64,000 nt of DNA from contig JAQFVV010000564.1 of the NCBI GenBank assembly GCA_028023455.1, forward strand, positions 248,001 to 312,000, given 5' to 3'. The position numbers and the translations under genes are program-made. Positions 10,445-22,212 of the stretch are shown here, in pieces; within the stretch, counting starts at the first letter, position 1, and every line of letters begins with the position of its first letter. A model generated the notes under the pieces. That model made no database searches. It was not told where the DNA came from and saw only the letters and a list, made by a program, of their open reading frames with translations. This DNA is from Epiperipatus broadwayi (lineage: Eukaryota > Onychophora > Udeonychophora > Euonychophora > Peripatidae).

Positions 10445-11460
10445 AATAACTATTTGGGAATCATCTTAAGTAATCAGAGAAATTGCTTGGATGAATGGGT
10501 GAAAAAATTATAAATAATGCAAAGAAAAGAAAGGGACTGATAAAAAAAAATTATGAGAGAGAGTGGTAGTAGCAGAGGTAACATATGGTAATGACGCGAT
10601 ATGTGTTAGTAAAGGGGTATTAGATTTCTTAGAAAAAGTACAAAGAGAAGTAGGGGGCATGCTTTAGATGCAGATATACAGATGGCAAAGGAGGCAATTG
10701 AAAGAGAAATGGGAAGGTCAAGTTTTTATATGAGAGATGTAAAAAGCAAAATGAAAGTGTTCAGTAGATTACAATTTATGGATAATAAGAGAATAGCTAA
10801 AATAGTATTTAATTGGGTTATGAGTAAAGGGCAGGCAACAAGATAGATGAGAAAGGTAGCCCAATATGCACAAGATTTAGATAAAGAATTTATGTCAGTA
10901 TATTTATACAAAAGGTGGGGTGACTGTATTAGGAGAATTGTTGAGTGTTATAGCGGTAAGGAATGGGATAGAAGAATAGATGCATTAATAAAGAATTGGG
11001 AGTTGGACAGATGGAGAGTAATAATATATATAGAAGTAAATTGAATATTGGGTGCTAGTTAATTTATGACAATAGCAAGGAAACTGGTTTACTGTTTAAG
11101 GCTCGAATAGGATATTTAGCAACAAGGAAATATGCATATGAATGGAAAAATGTGGGTGTCTTAGTCTGCAGGTTGTGTAAGGAAGGCATAGAAAATATTA
11201 GGCATCTATTAATTGAATGTAAATGCCTGAAAGCAGAAAGAGTACAAATAATGAAGTTGTGGAATAATAAATATAAACAAAGTGATTATACAGAAAGTGG
11301 GTTCTTGGTTTTTATGCTGGGTTTGGGAAAAGATAAGGGAGATTTAGATATAAAGGCAATGGAGTTGACAAAGATTATGTTGTGGAAATGGGATGGAGCA
11401 GGATAGAGAAGAATATGGGGAAACAGGGTGGGCAATGAAAAGGGAAGGTAAAGTCACTAA
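10445..11460 (+). pseudogene. LINE C-terminal region with Cys/His knuckle
   Basis: LINE coding similarity resumes with YLGI and DEWVKK near 10,455-10,505, the usual block just after the RT palm. Shifted open frames follow (10,847-11,044 and 11,152-11,406). At 11,167-11,220 lies a C-x2-C-x8-H-x4-C knuckle (Cys11167, Cys11176, His11203, Cys11218), common at the C terminus of non-LTR reverse transcriptases. The frame ends at a TAG at 11,404-11,406, probably the original stop, with a short 3' untranslated stretch after it. Two or more frameshifts break the region. Confidence 0.75.
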
Positions 11461-11819
11461 CAGGTTTCTCTGGATATAGTAGCTGAGAGATTCCCGACTC
11501 TGTATAAGGAGAAGTCACAGTGCATCGCATCACAATAAAATAGCTAGAAAATCTGTAGAACAGAATAAAATTTTCAAAGATGTATGCTAACATTTGAAGA
11601 ATTTCAACAAGAAGAAGAATAGAAAACATTATCAAGTATGATACTATTAAGAGCATGGAACAATTTAAAAAGAACTATATAATAATAAAGAATACGAAAA
11701 ATAAAGCTTAATATATTTATGAGATTATTTGAAATGTCAAATTTTTAATGAAGAGGTATGACATGCAATTAAATTTATGAATAAAAACATCTAGTAAATA
11801 AAAGAGTAATTAAAAAAAA

Positions 11820-12760
11820 TTTTAACAGAAGCAAGTGAAAAACAATTTCTGTAAAAATTATATACCAAGTATCTCAATTATGAGGATACACTTAATGACT
11901 GAAAGAATACAATAATGTTATTGATATTTAAAAAATATAGAAATTATATAAATTTTAAATCAGTCTTCCTATCATTTATTTATAAAATCTTCAGAGAACT
12001 TTGGATTCTATAAAAGGGAATAAGTTCTGTTTAAAACAAAAGTTATGCAGGGGACAAATGAGTATGAGCTTCTATTTTGAGGATTTGTAGATTATGAAAA
12101 GACATTTAAGTGTATAAGCATTTGCTGTGTTTGAAGTTTTGGAACAACATAACTCCTAAAGACTATTTATTAAATGTCATAATAATGCTTAGATTATTTA
12201 ATGATATTAAGAGGTTAACAAAGGTAGATTTTATGTCAAGATAATTCCTTCTCTTGAAACATTTCTGCAGTAATTTGTAGAAAGTGTTTTGATATTAAAA
12301 TGGAAAATAAAGGGGTTAAAAAAAAAAAATAGCTAAGACATTTAGACTTTGAAGGCAGAAGTAAGATTGTAGGATTAAAAATTGATATCTAACAGTCTAT
12401 ATGTTCAGTGGCATTTTTAAAAAAAGGAGAAAATGAATATTGTTATTAATGAATCGTAAGAAGTTGACAACTATAAATATTTTATTCAGTATAAACATAA
12501 TGAATGAAAATAGCCATAAAATTAAACAGGTGTTCTTTTGGTAGAAATAATTTTAAAAAGTAACATGGTTATATGTTTGAAATGAATGAATTTTTTAAAA
12601 ATATGTATGTAACTTATTAGAAAATATTATAAAAGATGGATAACTCGTGTTCTAAATTGGTTTCAAAAAAATTGTAAAAGTTCACTAATTGTAAAAAGAT
12701 CACTAGTGCATAGAATAAAAAAATGAAGTTTTCTAGAGTAACATAGAGAAGTTATGTATC
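11820..12760 (+). mobile_element. LINE reverse transcriptase fragment, decayed
   Basis: Across frameshifts, a plus-strand frame reads LSFIYKIFREL (11,967-11,999), matching the SLLS..YKI block. GFVDYEKTFK follows at 12,081-12,110, matching the FVDYEKAFD A-motif block. Around 12,460 a TINILF/YKYF-like stretch suggests the post-palm block. Many stops are present. The spacing is that of an RTE-like LINE, a different type from the element upstream. Confidence 0.6.
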
Positions 12761-13899
12761 ATAAAAATTGGATTAAGTTTAAAGAGTTTCATTTTACAGT
12801 GTGTTAATAGTTATATATATATTTCATATGTAAAATTAATGAATCTTAAATATAGATTGTTTATATTGCTTGCTTCAATAATTGCATGTATACTATTTGT
12901 AAATAATTAAACAGAATTCAGTTTTAAATATTGGCTGTTTTCTTGCACTATCATGATCTAATTTTTTTTTCTATTCATCTGCTTAGAACATTGTAGAAAA
13001 TAAAAATAAGCAAATAGATTAATAATTTCTTGAATCCTATCATTTTGTAATTGTTAGGGAATACCAATTTCTTTTAAATATACTACTATATACAATTTGA
13101 TTAGCATTTTTAGCAAATCTTTTTTATTCCGTTTATACCATTTGATTTTTATAATATCCTTCATGCTCGCAGATCTAACCGCTTCAGCTTCACCTATTTA
13201 AATAGAAAGTAGGTTGAAGTAAAGAAGGGTTCCCCTCTTTTCTTCCATAGCGTAAGCTTGTGGTTAAAACATCTGTAGAGGTCCCTACTATCGCATTTTA
13301 TACGCATATTATTGAGGTTATAGCCTCGGTAAATATTATATCCTTTGCAAATGCGTTTTTTTAAAAATTACATAGAAAACTTTGTTAACTTTATTTATTA
13401 AAGTAATTCTTTTATGTAATGAGGTGTTTTTGTTTTTTGATTTTTGATTGTTTTTTAAAGCCAAAAATATTTTTCTTTTTATTTATATATTGACTTTAGT
13501 TTTAAACATTTCTATTTTTTTTATATGCTATGATTATAATAATGATTTTCATGTATCATACATTATGCATATTTTTTATTTATTTCAAGGTGATTGTCTT
13601 TCAATTCTTTAGATTTTTTTTTTTAATCATAGTTTTAATGGTTCTATATTTTTTTTTTATTTTTCTAGACTTTTTATTAGCAAATACATTTATCTCTTCT
13701 AGATAGTCTAGATTCAATCAATCATTTTCATATATATATAGAGGTGCCTTATTACAAAAAAATAATAGTCACTCAAAACTAAGTATGGACATTTCAATTC
13801 AAAAAAAAGAATAGAAATAAGAAAGAGAAAACTACTTTAGAAATGAGTTTTGGATAATTATACAAACCAATCTGTGAAACACAAATACGTCCACATATA
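12761..13899. other. AT-rich DNA with one short dispersed repeat
   Basis: Mostly T-rich sequence without genes. The stretch 13,150-13,365 is less AT-rich. It contains GAGGTTATAGCCTCGG followed by TAAATATTA and AATGCGTTT. A related block occurs at 56,935-57,000 with the stem sequence inverted (AGGCTATAACCTCGG). No further copies are seen here. Confidence 0.4.
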
Positions 13900-14480
13900 G
13901 AGTATGCTAGCCCATTTTTCTGTTAATATTTTATGAGGGTGTCTTTAGTTTCCTCACCAGAAAACTTTTTTTTTCTGAAATACTTAAATAGCATGTCTAA
14001 TTATAGCTCACCGATATATTTCTATTCTCAGCCAAAGGAAACAATTGACATTGCACTTGTTTAGAATGTCTTTGAGATAATCATTATAGCATAGTCAGGG
14101 TACTCATACTCAAGTTTACCATAAAATACTCTTTTAGGAAATCTTTCATCAGTCATTCATTTTGCATATCCAATTCATCGAAGATGTGATTTTACAACAA
14201 TGTATTCAGTAGCATCCTATCCAACAAGCTGAGGAACATATTGATTGGTTTTACAATTTTGCCATAGTATTTTTAAAAATTTGCAGATGATCCTTAAATG
14301 AAATTTTCCTAACGCCTTTGTTTCGCACTGATAGTGGCCATGTTTCACATCCATGTAACAAAAATATTAAAAATTATTTTTTAGAACAGAATGTCTAAAC
14401 TGAAAATGCATGTAAAGAGGACCCAATATTTTTCAAAATAGAAATGATTTCATTTTGTCAAATTAATTATTATTTGAAAG
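13900..14480 (-). mobile_element. LINE C-terminal fragment, minus strand
   Basis: On the minus strand, around 14,180-14,040, a frame gives a GYAK stretch, RFPKRVFYGKLE and a following DYAMM stretch. This corresponds to the common LINE tail in which a GH(V/A)-R-M block is followed by RLPK, a small gap, EL and a Lys/Asp region. Frames are broken. The same tail type is recognisable on the + strand at 17,140-17,330. Confidence 0.45.
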
Positions 14481-16079
14481 ATAAAATGTAAAATAATACT
14501 GAACAGAATGGAATTATTCTCAACATGTGGCATTTGATAAGATTTATAAAGAAATGTACACTTTTAAACATTAATTAATGGTTCATAAGAAAGTCACACC
14601 CAATTTCACAGTTGTTTATGTTGGGGGGACTAATTTAAGTGATTGAAGCAAAATATTCAGTTTTGTTATGTATGTAATGATTTAAAATGTGATTACATTA
14701 GGACAATGTATTTTATTCATTGTTCATCTTAGTTCATCCGGTATTTTGGATTTTACATATATTTTCTTTCTTATTATGTTTGTATCCATATGTGATTTCT
14801 TTCCAGTTTTTATTAATAAAATAAAATAAAATTCTGGATTATATACAGATAGAGAATATAGGTAATTCCTTATTATTCAAATATTTATATTATCCAAATA
14901 AAATTTTAAATATGAACTTTAATTTTTTACAATTAATAAATTAATTTGTCAAAATAAGAGTCATAAGCTACATGACCCTATTCTCTTAAGCTTGTAAGTT
15001 ATAAACAATGAGGATTTCCAATTCCTCAACAAGTTTTGTGATAAATGCTTAGCCAAAGCCAGCATTTAAAATATCTCTGTCAGGAACCCCCCCCCCCCAA
15101 TCCCTGACCATGGTTTCGTGCTTTGGCACTCCTCAGAGAGGTGCCAGGGTAGGTTCAGACACTAGATGAAAAAATACCAACCCAAAGCCCAGCACTTATC
15201 TAAAAGTTATCTATTGAGTGGAAAATCTGAAATTTTCAGACACCTACATGTCTTCAAACCCAGCTGTCCAACTCAAATAGCTATATGGGGCTGAAAAAAT
15301 TAATTTGTACAACCATTTTCAATGAAATTGAAGAAAAAAGATCATCATATAGAAAATACTTTTACATAAACAAAATTATAATTAATAAATTTAATGTTCA
15401 TTTATATTTTTAGAAAAATTTGAATTTATAGTGAGAGGTAAAAGATCTTTTTTCTGAAATTCTGCAACTTTCACGAATTTGAAAAAATCCTGGAATGAGG
15501 AGTTTTGGATTAATGGCGTTTTATTTATGTATATACAGAAAGACTTAGGTTACTATAGATTATTTATGAGCACTGAGTATAATATAGCATTGAAAGTCAG
15601 ACATAAATTTTTCATAGAATTAACATATTATATAAGAAATATTTTCCAGACTAATGAAAAATTTGAATTTATATGTGTCTTTTAGACATATGGAAATGAT
15701 TTACTTATTTGATGGTATACTAAAATGTAAGGCAGTTTAATTTATTATTTTTAATAATAATTAAAAATACATCATGAAATTATTAATAAAAAAAAACAAA
15801 TTTATTATTTCTTGTTATTATTACAATTGGTTTTTTTTTCTCATTACAATAAATGAATTGAAAGATAATTTAATGGGAATGTATTTTTATTTTACTTAAT
15901 TTATTGCTTCGATTTATCAAAAAATAAAAAAAATCCAATTGCTTTTGTAATATAATTTTCATTTCCCCCTTCAAATTAACAATCAAAAAAAGTGTAATCA
16001 AACTTATTACTAAATTTTTAAAAATACATTTCCTTTGTTTTTACTGTATGGTTTGTGGAAGTGTTATTAAAAACTAGTC
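14481..16079. other. AT-rich DNA with a small GC-richer island
   Basis: No gene seen. The stretch 15,060-15,260 is clearly richer in G+C than its surroundings. It holds a run of about ten C and a short hairpin (GGCACTCCTC and GAGAGGTGCC). The phrase CCAAAGCC(C)AGCA occurs twice, near 15,053 and 15,184, which suggests a degenerate repeat of unknown type. The open frame 15,479-15,685 has no recognisable motif. Confidence 0.4.
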
Positions 16080-17430
16080 TAACTGATTGCAAAAAGTGGA
16101 AGGAAAAACTTTAATTGCTCAATATTATTAATAAGTTAAAGAGAATAGACACGATTGTAGTAATTATTGTGGAATATCGTTATTATCTTCTACATCAAAA
16201 GTATTTTCATGGATTTTGTTGAAAAGGTTGCTTTCTATCATAGATTAATGGTTAACCAAAGAATCAATGTGGTTTTTGAGAATTGAGAAGCATTATACAC
16301 ATAGTTTTTTGTTGTTATGAAAATGCAAAAAAAGTGTCAGAAATATATTATTTTTACCCAAGTTAGTTAAGGCAATTGATTCAATTAATTGAATATATTT
16401 ATGACATTGTTTGAAATTGATTATCCACCAAAATTTATTCATATTATATAACTTTCATGTGATGAAATGAGAGGAAGTGTTATTAGTTTAGACAGAAAAT
16501 CTGAGACATTTGAAATGAAAAATGGGTGGTAAACAAAGATATGTACTAGCTGACTCATTGTTTTCTATTTATATAACAGTTGTCTTTGGAACATGATAGG
16601 TTTGATAGTGGAATTTTTAATTTGAATCAGTTAAAAACAAGAAACTTCATCTTTTTGGATTCTGGATTTATAGTACACTGATGAATATGATATTTTTGCC
16701 AATTCAAAATATGATTTCCAAAGTGTATTTTATGTTTTGAACCAACACTTAAAGAGTTTAGTTTGATAATTAATATTAAAAAACAAAAACAAACCTAAAA
16801 TACTTTTTCAGCAAGTGATGGAAGAAAAATTCTTAGAAAATTTTAGCTTGATTGATTATCATCGTGAGAATGAAAACCAATTTAAATACTTTGTTAATAG
16901 AGTATTTCACCACAGGAAAATAACTACTGCAACTAAGTTAACTGTATATGAAGCTATTATTTTATCTAATGAAAGTAAGACTTGGATACCCTATTGATAC
17001 AATATAAGGACATTAGGCAAGTTTCATTTAAGAATACTCCATAAAATTTTAAAAATGCAATGACAAGAATGTAAAATCAATCAATGTTTTTTAAATTGCT
17101 GGATGTGATATAGAGTCTGCTTTTACTACATTCTATTTTTATTTGATTGGATATGTAAAATGTTTCAACAATACATGCCTAAAAGTGTTTTATGATGAGC
17201 TTGAGCATGGTTGGTTTTCATGGGAGAGATAGAGCCATCTATGTTATAAGGATTATCTTACAGTCATTCTAAATAAGTGCAATATTGATTACTACCATTC
17301 GAAAGATGTGAAAGAGAATAGAATACATTGCTGATTTATAATTAGAATTGCATTGGAGTACTTTATAAAGAAAAATTTGTTGCTGAAGAAGTTAAAATAT
17401 AGCATTGCAAAATATCAAACAAACAGAAAT
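16080..17430 (+). mobile_element. LINE RT and C-terminal region, RTE-like, decayed
   Basis: The plus strand carries a near-complete C-terminal series. It includes an ISLDRKSETFEMKNG stretch (about 16,480-16,530) before the degraded GVKQGC block, then FKYF (near 16,885) for the post-palm FxYLG block. VYEAIILSNESKTW (16,940-16,985) matches the VYxAxVL..LLYGCETW block. LGKFHLRILHKIL (17,010-17,050) corresponds to the region read L.FHxRCLRxIL in related elements. A GYVK block near 17,150 and DELEHGWFSWE (about 17,195-17,230) complete the tail. The frame is open from 16,815 to 16,997 and otherwise broken. Confidence 0.7.
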
Positions 17431-17804
17431 AGGACCAGCATTTTTCATATGTAGGTGTATTTGTGATTCACATATTAATGCAAAACTCAGAGCAGTTTTT
17501 TCCTTTGCTTTCATTGGAATTGGAATGTTCAAATTCTTTTACGATATATATATATATGTATAATATGAATGTAACCATTTTTACTACTATGTTTTTTATT
17601 ATAAGGATACAGTGAAAGTGTAGAAGTAAATCTTTAATATAGCATATCTAATATTGTAAATATATATTATTGGCCTAAGGGCTGATCTATATACTTACAT
17701 AAGTGAGTTGGCTTGGTTTTAAAATTTGTGGTGTGTATGATTATTAGCTTGCATGGTATAAAAGAAGTAATAAATATAGCTTTTGGATGTATGAGTGTAT
17801 ATTC

Positions 17805-17893
17805 TGCTTTTCATTGAAGTTGGCCAATAGGTAGAAATTAGTCAGGATATGGATTATAGCACCATCACTCAGTATCCATTAATTACTCAATGG
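17805..17893 (+). repeat. Highly diverged H1 repeat relic
   Basis: The stretch TTCATTGAAG, GTAGAAATTAGTC, AGGATATGG, then TATCCATTAATTACTC follows the same order as H1 copies (TTGATGAA, CTAGAAACTAGTC, GGGGATATTGG, CATCCATTGATTACTC). The middle of the monomer is shortened. The ribozyme core is lost apart from GAAA and TAGTC. Confidence 0.5.
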
Positions 17894-19121
17894 AGTAAAT
17901 AAGAATAAGTAATCGCTTTTAATGCAACTATTATTGTTTGTATTTGTAGTTTATGCTGTTTTAAATATAGAAAATGTTTAATCTGTACATATTTTTTATT
18001 GTACTTAAGTTTTAATATTCATTACAAACATTTTATATACACACCATGTTTTATCTGCTCAAATGAGGTAGTTGTTGATGTATATCAAGTTACTATTTTT
18101 AATTCGTCAATTATGTCTATGTAAAAATGCCAGAATTAGAATTATACCTATCAAGAACTGTGTATAATTTTTATAATAATTATTATATTAAGTAATAACC
18201 GGTAGATTTATACTTTATGTTTGTCTTCAATATGATAATATTAAATCGTGCTATCACACTTCCAAAGTAAAGCTGTAACAACAAATAGAAAACTAAATTA
18301 AATGGCTGAGCGCTTTCAAGAAGATGTACTTCTCATATTCATTAGTTAGTTCACTTTCATCTCCTGCAGAATAAAATTTCCATAAATCATCATATTAAAT
18401 CAATCAGTGTATAAGCTTGCTAAAATTGCTTCCCATATCATGTGTATGAATGTTAATTGTATATCTCTGTGTGATTGATGCAGTGCTATAATATTAGACT
18501 CAGGTATTTAACACAGAACAGCTCTGCCAATTTCGGTCTTCAAACTTTTTATGAACTCCCAGAAATAAGTCATTTGATTATTTTAATAGTCTATAATAAA
18601 ATATGAATAGTGTAGAAAATAAGAATGATTAAAAAGTGAATAGCCTTGTATATCTGATCTCACAAAACACTTGACTGTCCTACATTAAATAATAGTCTGG
18701 ATAAATAAAAAAATATTTTTATTTGTAAAAATGACTATATTTTGTCTCTATTATTTTTTGAAAATAGAATTTTGAATTAGGTAACTTATTATACTAAATA
18801 TTTTAAATTTTACTTTATAGATTTGATGTTAATTAAATAACTTTATTTGTTAATTATTTATTAATTTTTTTAAAAAAATAAAGTATATTGATCTGTAATG
18901 ATTTAGTAATATGAGGGGTTAGATTAACATAATGTCTACAGGGATATGACAACAATATTAAGTCCAATAAGAGCTTTGAGGGTTCAGCCTCAGTTTTTCA
19001 TTGAAATAGATGGTTGAATAGTTGGAAGGGTGAGAAGATCAAAACCTGTCCACTAAAGTTTATAAAATTAATATTTTAATATAAACCAAACACGAATTAT
19101 ATACATGTTGAGGGAGATTAT
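17894..19121. other. AT-rich DNA, nothing recognised
   Basis: No exon, tRNA-like box or terminal repeat is visible. Composition is ordinary for the window. Confidence 0.5.
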
Positions 19122-19177
19122 GATCTGTCTCAACTGATGAGTTTTGATTTTGCACAAAATGACATTTATTGAGTATC
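19122..19177 (+). ncRNA. Single-copy hammerhead-like motif with one core change
   Basis: CTCAA (19,129-19,133) precedes CTGATGA (19,134-19,140). Stem II is GTTTTG (19,141-19,146) paired with CAAAAT (19,155-19,160) around an 8-nt loop. Then come GACA (where GAAA is required), TTTA and TTGAG (19,169-19,173), which closes stem I with CTCAA. An outer GAT/ATC pairing (19,122-19,124 with 19,175-19,177) lies beyond a small internal loop, as in natural type I hammerheads. The A14-to-C change should abolish cleavage. No other copy is visible in the window. Confidence 0.4.
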
Positions 19178-20114
19178 ATCCATCTTTTCCGTATGTATTT
19201 GGTCATGTGTATCGGTTTCTTGAGATGGAGTGGAGCATAAATATATACTGAAAAATCATATCCCTCTACTTACATTATGTATATATTAATTTTGTTGACT
19301 GGAAAGTTTTGTTGAATGATATATTATCCTGCAGTTTGCTAAAATGTCTTGGGATTGTGATAATACTATTAACCCAGATATTTTTAGTGTTATTTATTGT
19401 TAGCAATCATGAGCACAGAATACCTTATTTACATTTCCCAGCATGCTTTTAGTACAGGTTAGTTTATAATTTAAAGAATTCAGCTAAATTCTAAAATTAT
19501 AAATAATGAAATTTGAACTTTAATATTTTTAAAAATCTTTTTATTTATTGTTAAAAGAGAGAAATGAAGAAAAAAAAAAATTAATTACTTTGAACTTAAT
19601 GATAGTATAAGGGAAATATCATGATATTTTAATCTGGTTAAGTATTAAGTCTTTAGTTATGATTTTGGTAAATGATGAAAAAGATAAATATTGCTTAATT
19701 ACTTTGTGGTTTTATCTTAAAGTAATTTCAGTCAAACTCATTATTTACACTGCTATTAAGTGTAGAATATTAGTTGTATTCTTAAATTACAAAAGAGTTA
19801 AATAAATTAATTAAAATAAATAGGAACACTCTAGCCAGGATGTGATTAATTGAATTGATATTATACATTTGCTTATGTTAAATGCATATTTTTGAGTAAG
19901 ATAAACAGCCTGGGAGATTTAATAGAAAGACAGATGATTTTTTTCAGATAGAAAATAAAAATTTGAGTTAAATAAGATGAGTGAATGATACAGACTTCAT
20001 TAGGAAATTTAATGTATCAGACTGACTTATTTCTATTATATCAATCTATGTGTCACATGATTTTAAAAGTATTTTTCAATAAATTATAATATTAAATAAT
20101 AGTGCTGTATGTGT
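19178..20114. other. AT-rich DNA, nothing recognised
   Basis: No gene or repeat with defined ends is seen. Confidence 0.5.
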
Positions 20115-20300
20115 ACAAAATTTAAAATAAGAAGGGTCAGAAGTGGTCCAGGGCACAAATCCATATTTCTGGAACCTTGTGCACACTCGGCCATGCATTT
20201 GGGTCGGCATCGGCCAGTATCGTGTATATGGGGCGAGGAGGCTCCTGGTGCAAGCTGCGGGGGGGGGGGGGGCATCATGTGTCACCAGTGGCTTGAACTC
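20115..20300. other. Isolated GC-rich island with a G run
   Basis: About 185 bases are near 50 percent G+C in surroundings near 25 percent. It contains CCATGCATTTGGGTCGGCATCGGCC and a run of about 14 G near 20,259-20,272. Open frames exist on both strands across the island, but composition explains them and none shows a family motif or splice sites. It may be an unclassified repeat or a young insertion. Confidence 0.4.
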
Positions 20301-21668
20301 CATAAATAAAAAGGAATCATTCCCTTTTCTAAAAAGCCAACTATCTAATTCATTTGGATGCATTTACATATATTTACATGCTATTTATACCCACTTTTCT
20401 CCTGTCCACCATTCATTGCTATGAATATGATACCATAACCAAGATATTTGAAAGTGCTTAGATCAATTTAAGACTTTTTCTTATCTTAGTTTCTGAGTGC
20501 TTAGAACTATATTAATATATTAATCTAGTAGCTATTATATTTTTACTTTCAAAATTAGATAACTATCTTTAATCACTGGTTTGGATATGTGTGTGTTTGT
20601 TATTAGTTTTATTATAAAACAATGATTGATGGATTTGGTGATTAGTTAGCTCATACGCTTGCTATATCTGCAAGGCTAGGCAAATCTTTGAAATTTTATA
20701 GGTTACAGTTTCAGGATGTTTTTTCCAGGTAGACACTCTGTAGCTAATTCAGCTATCAATTCAATATTGGTTGATGAAGGAATATCTAGTTATTTCCAGC
20801 TGGAGATTAAAATAGCAATGGAAAAACATCTAATCCTTTATCATCTGACAATTGGAAATCTGGCCAGTAATATATTTTTCCCCCATGTTTCTCCAATGGC
20901 TGTTGAAGAGATTTTTGTATTGCAATTAAGTTTCTTAAGTCAATTTATCCCTGTCCCCACAGGTTATCAAAATTTTTTGTAGAATACTTTAGGTAGCTGG
21001 TCTGTAGTGATTCAAATTAATGATAAGCAGATATCTATTTATTTTGTTTGTAAATTGCCATTTGTAATTAGGCTATATAGTTATTGTGATACTTTGCTGT
21101 TTCTTTGCACTAATTTAATATAATTTTGATTATATCATATAATATTAAAATTTCTCATGAATATAATATTGGAAAACCATAAAAACCTTACCAAAAGGCT
21201 CTTTAGATTGATGATTGAATATTTACTCCAATCTTGGGAAGATCTACTTATGTTTTTAGTCTGACTATTAAATAACCTGTTAAGTTTTTTATTTAGTCTG
21301 TTTCTTTATATTATACTAAACCACATTTAGTTCTTATAATTGATTATTTCCTTGTTTTACTGACTTATTTTTATATTTTCACTCAACCTTTTCTAATCCA
21401 TCATGTTTTTATTGCACTTTGACTATTTTGAAGTTAGCCACTTCAAGGATTAATCCCATTTGTATAATTCTGTATATATTTTATAAAAAGTATAAACCAA
21501 GGAGAGGGGAATGGTTTTTTTTCTGAATTAAAGGGAAATGAGAGTGTTTTATGTTTGTGTATATTGTAAAATGAGTTTATAATTTTCCAAATACTTAACA
21601 AAAATCAAAAATAGAATATAAATGTATAGTTTAGAACAATAGTCTGTTTAGAGAGGATGAAAAAAAAG
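20301..21668. other. AT-rich DNA, one unrecognised open frame
   Basis: The 88-aa open frame at 20,716-20,982 (+) has more balanced composition than most frames here, but no recognised motif and no codon or splice evidence. The rest is plain AT-rich DNA. Confidence 0.35.
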
Positions 21669-22212
21669 ATGTGATAATATGTTGGACTATTTCCATCATT
21701 TATCATTAAATGCTGAATGTATAGACACTTCTAAACTTTATTTAAACACGTCAAATACAAATGACTTGTTAATAACACACAAATAGACAACACAGGTTAG
21801 TAATTACACAGTGTTTTGCATATTCTTCTTCAGGTGTTGCTAGCCTGACCAGTGAGTGATAGGAGTCAAACTTACACCTTTAGATTCTTGAATATTGAAT
21901 TTTAACATAACAGTTTAACCAAAATATATTGTCAAAGTTGGTTAGAGTGTTGCCTTAAAATTCAATATTCGAGAATCTAAAGGTGTTTCAACTCCTATAC
22001 TATTATTGTCACTGGTCAGGCCAATAACACCTGAAGAAGAGTGGAAAATAATACTAATCAAAACGTTATGTAATTATTAACCTGTGTTATCTATTTGTGT
22101 GTTATTATTAATATGTTGTTTGTATTTGAAAAGTTTAAATAAAGTTTAAAATTTTCTATACATTCAGCATTTAATGATAGATGATGGAAATAGGCCATTA
22201 TATTGTCACGTC
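21669..22212. repeat. H3 fold-back element with roughly 240-bp inverted arms
   Basis: The left arm (21,669-21,910) and right arm (21,955-22,212) are imperfect inverted copies. Both ends carry GTGAYAATATRWTGGMCTATTTCC. Moving inward, each arm has the block with ATTTAATGATAGATGA, the GTTTAAATAAAGTTTA block, and the ACACCTGAAGAAGAGTGG block on the inside. A single-arm copy lies at 44,165-44,456. The inner part of the arm carries a hammerhead-like CTGAAGA...CGAAACGTT motif. Confidence 0.8.
22024..22072 (+). ncRNA. Possible hammerhead remnant, H3 family
   Basis: In the right arm, CCTGAAGA is followed by a poorly paired interval and then AAAACGTT, with the related arm sequence suggesting an original CGAAACGTT. 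CTGAAGA fits the CUGANGA box and AACGTT would be a palindromic stem III with UU as the cut dinucleotide. Stem II is not clearly paired, and stem I is only about three pairs (ACA with TGT). The left arm (about 21,800-21,845, minus) and the 44.3-kb copy are more degraded. Confidence 0.25.

Larger units (their letters stand above)
1835..11460 (+). mobile_element. Long decayed LINE (non-LTR retrotransposon), interrupted by younger insertions
   Basis: A collinear series of broken LINE domains reads on the + strand: zinc-finger tail, coiled coil, SGNH-hydrolase-like domain, apurinic-type endonuclease, reverse transcriptase and C-terminal Cys/His knuckle. Frameshifts and stops occur throughout, so it is dead. 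Non-LINE DNA interrupts it at 2,643-3,040 (H1 repeat), about 4,285-4,494, and about 5,431-10,440. The last break removes the reverse-transcriptase catalytic YxDD region. ORF1 proteins with esterase-like (SGNH) domains are known from CR1-type LINEs, so a CR1-like or related clade is the best guess. The domain order supports a single original copy, but two copies of one family lying in series cannot be excluded. Confidence 0.8.

Noticed and set aside
20076-20424. Several overlapping open frames on both strands at the GC-rich island
   Set aside because: Frames open on both strands at once reflect composition. None has a motif, and a run of G gives a long Gly stretch.
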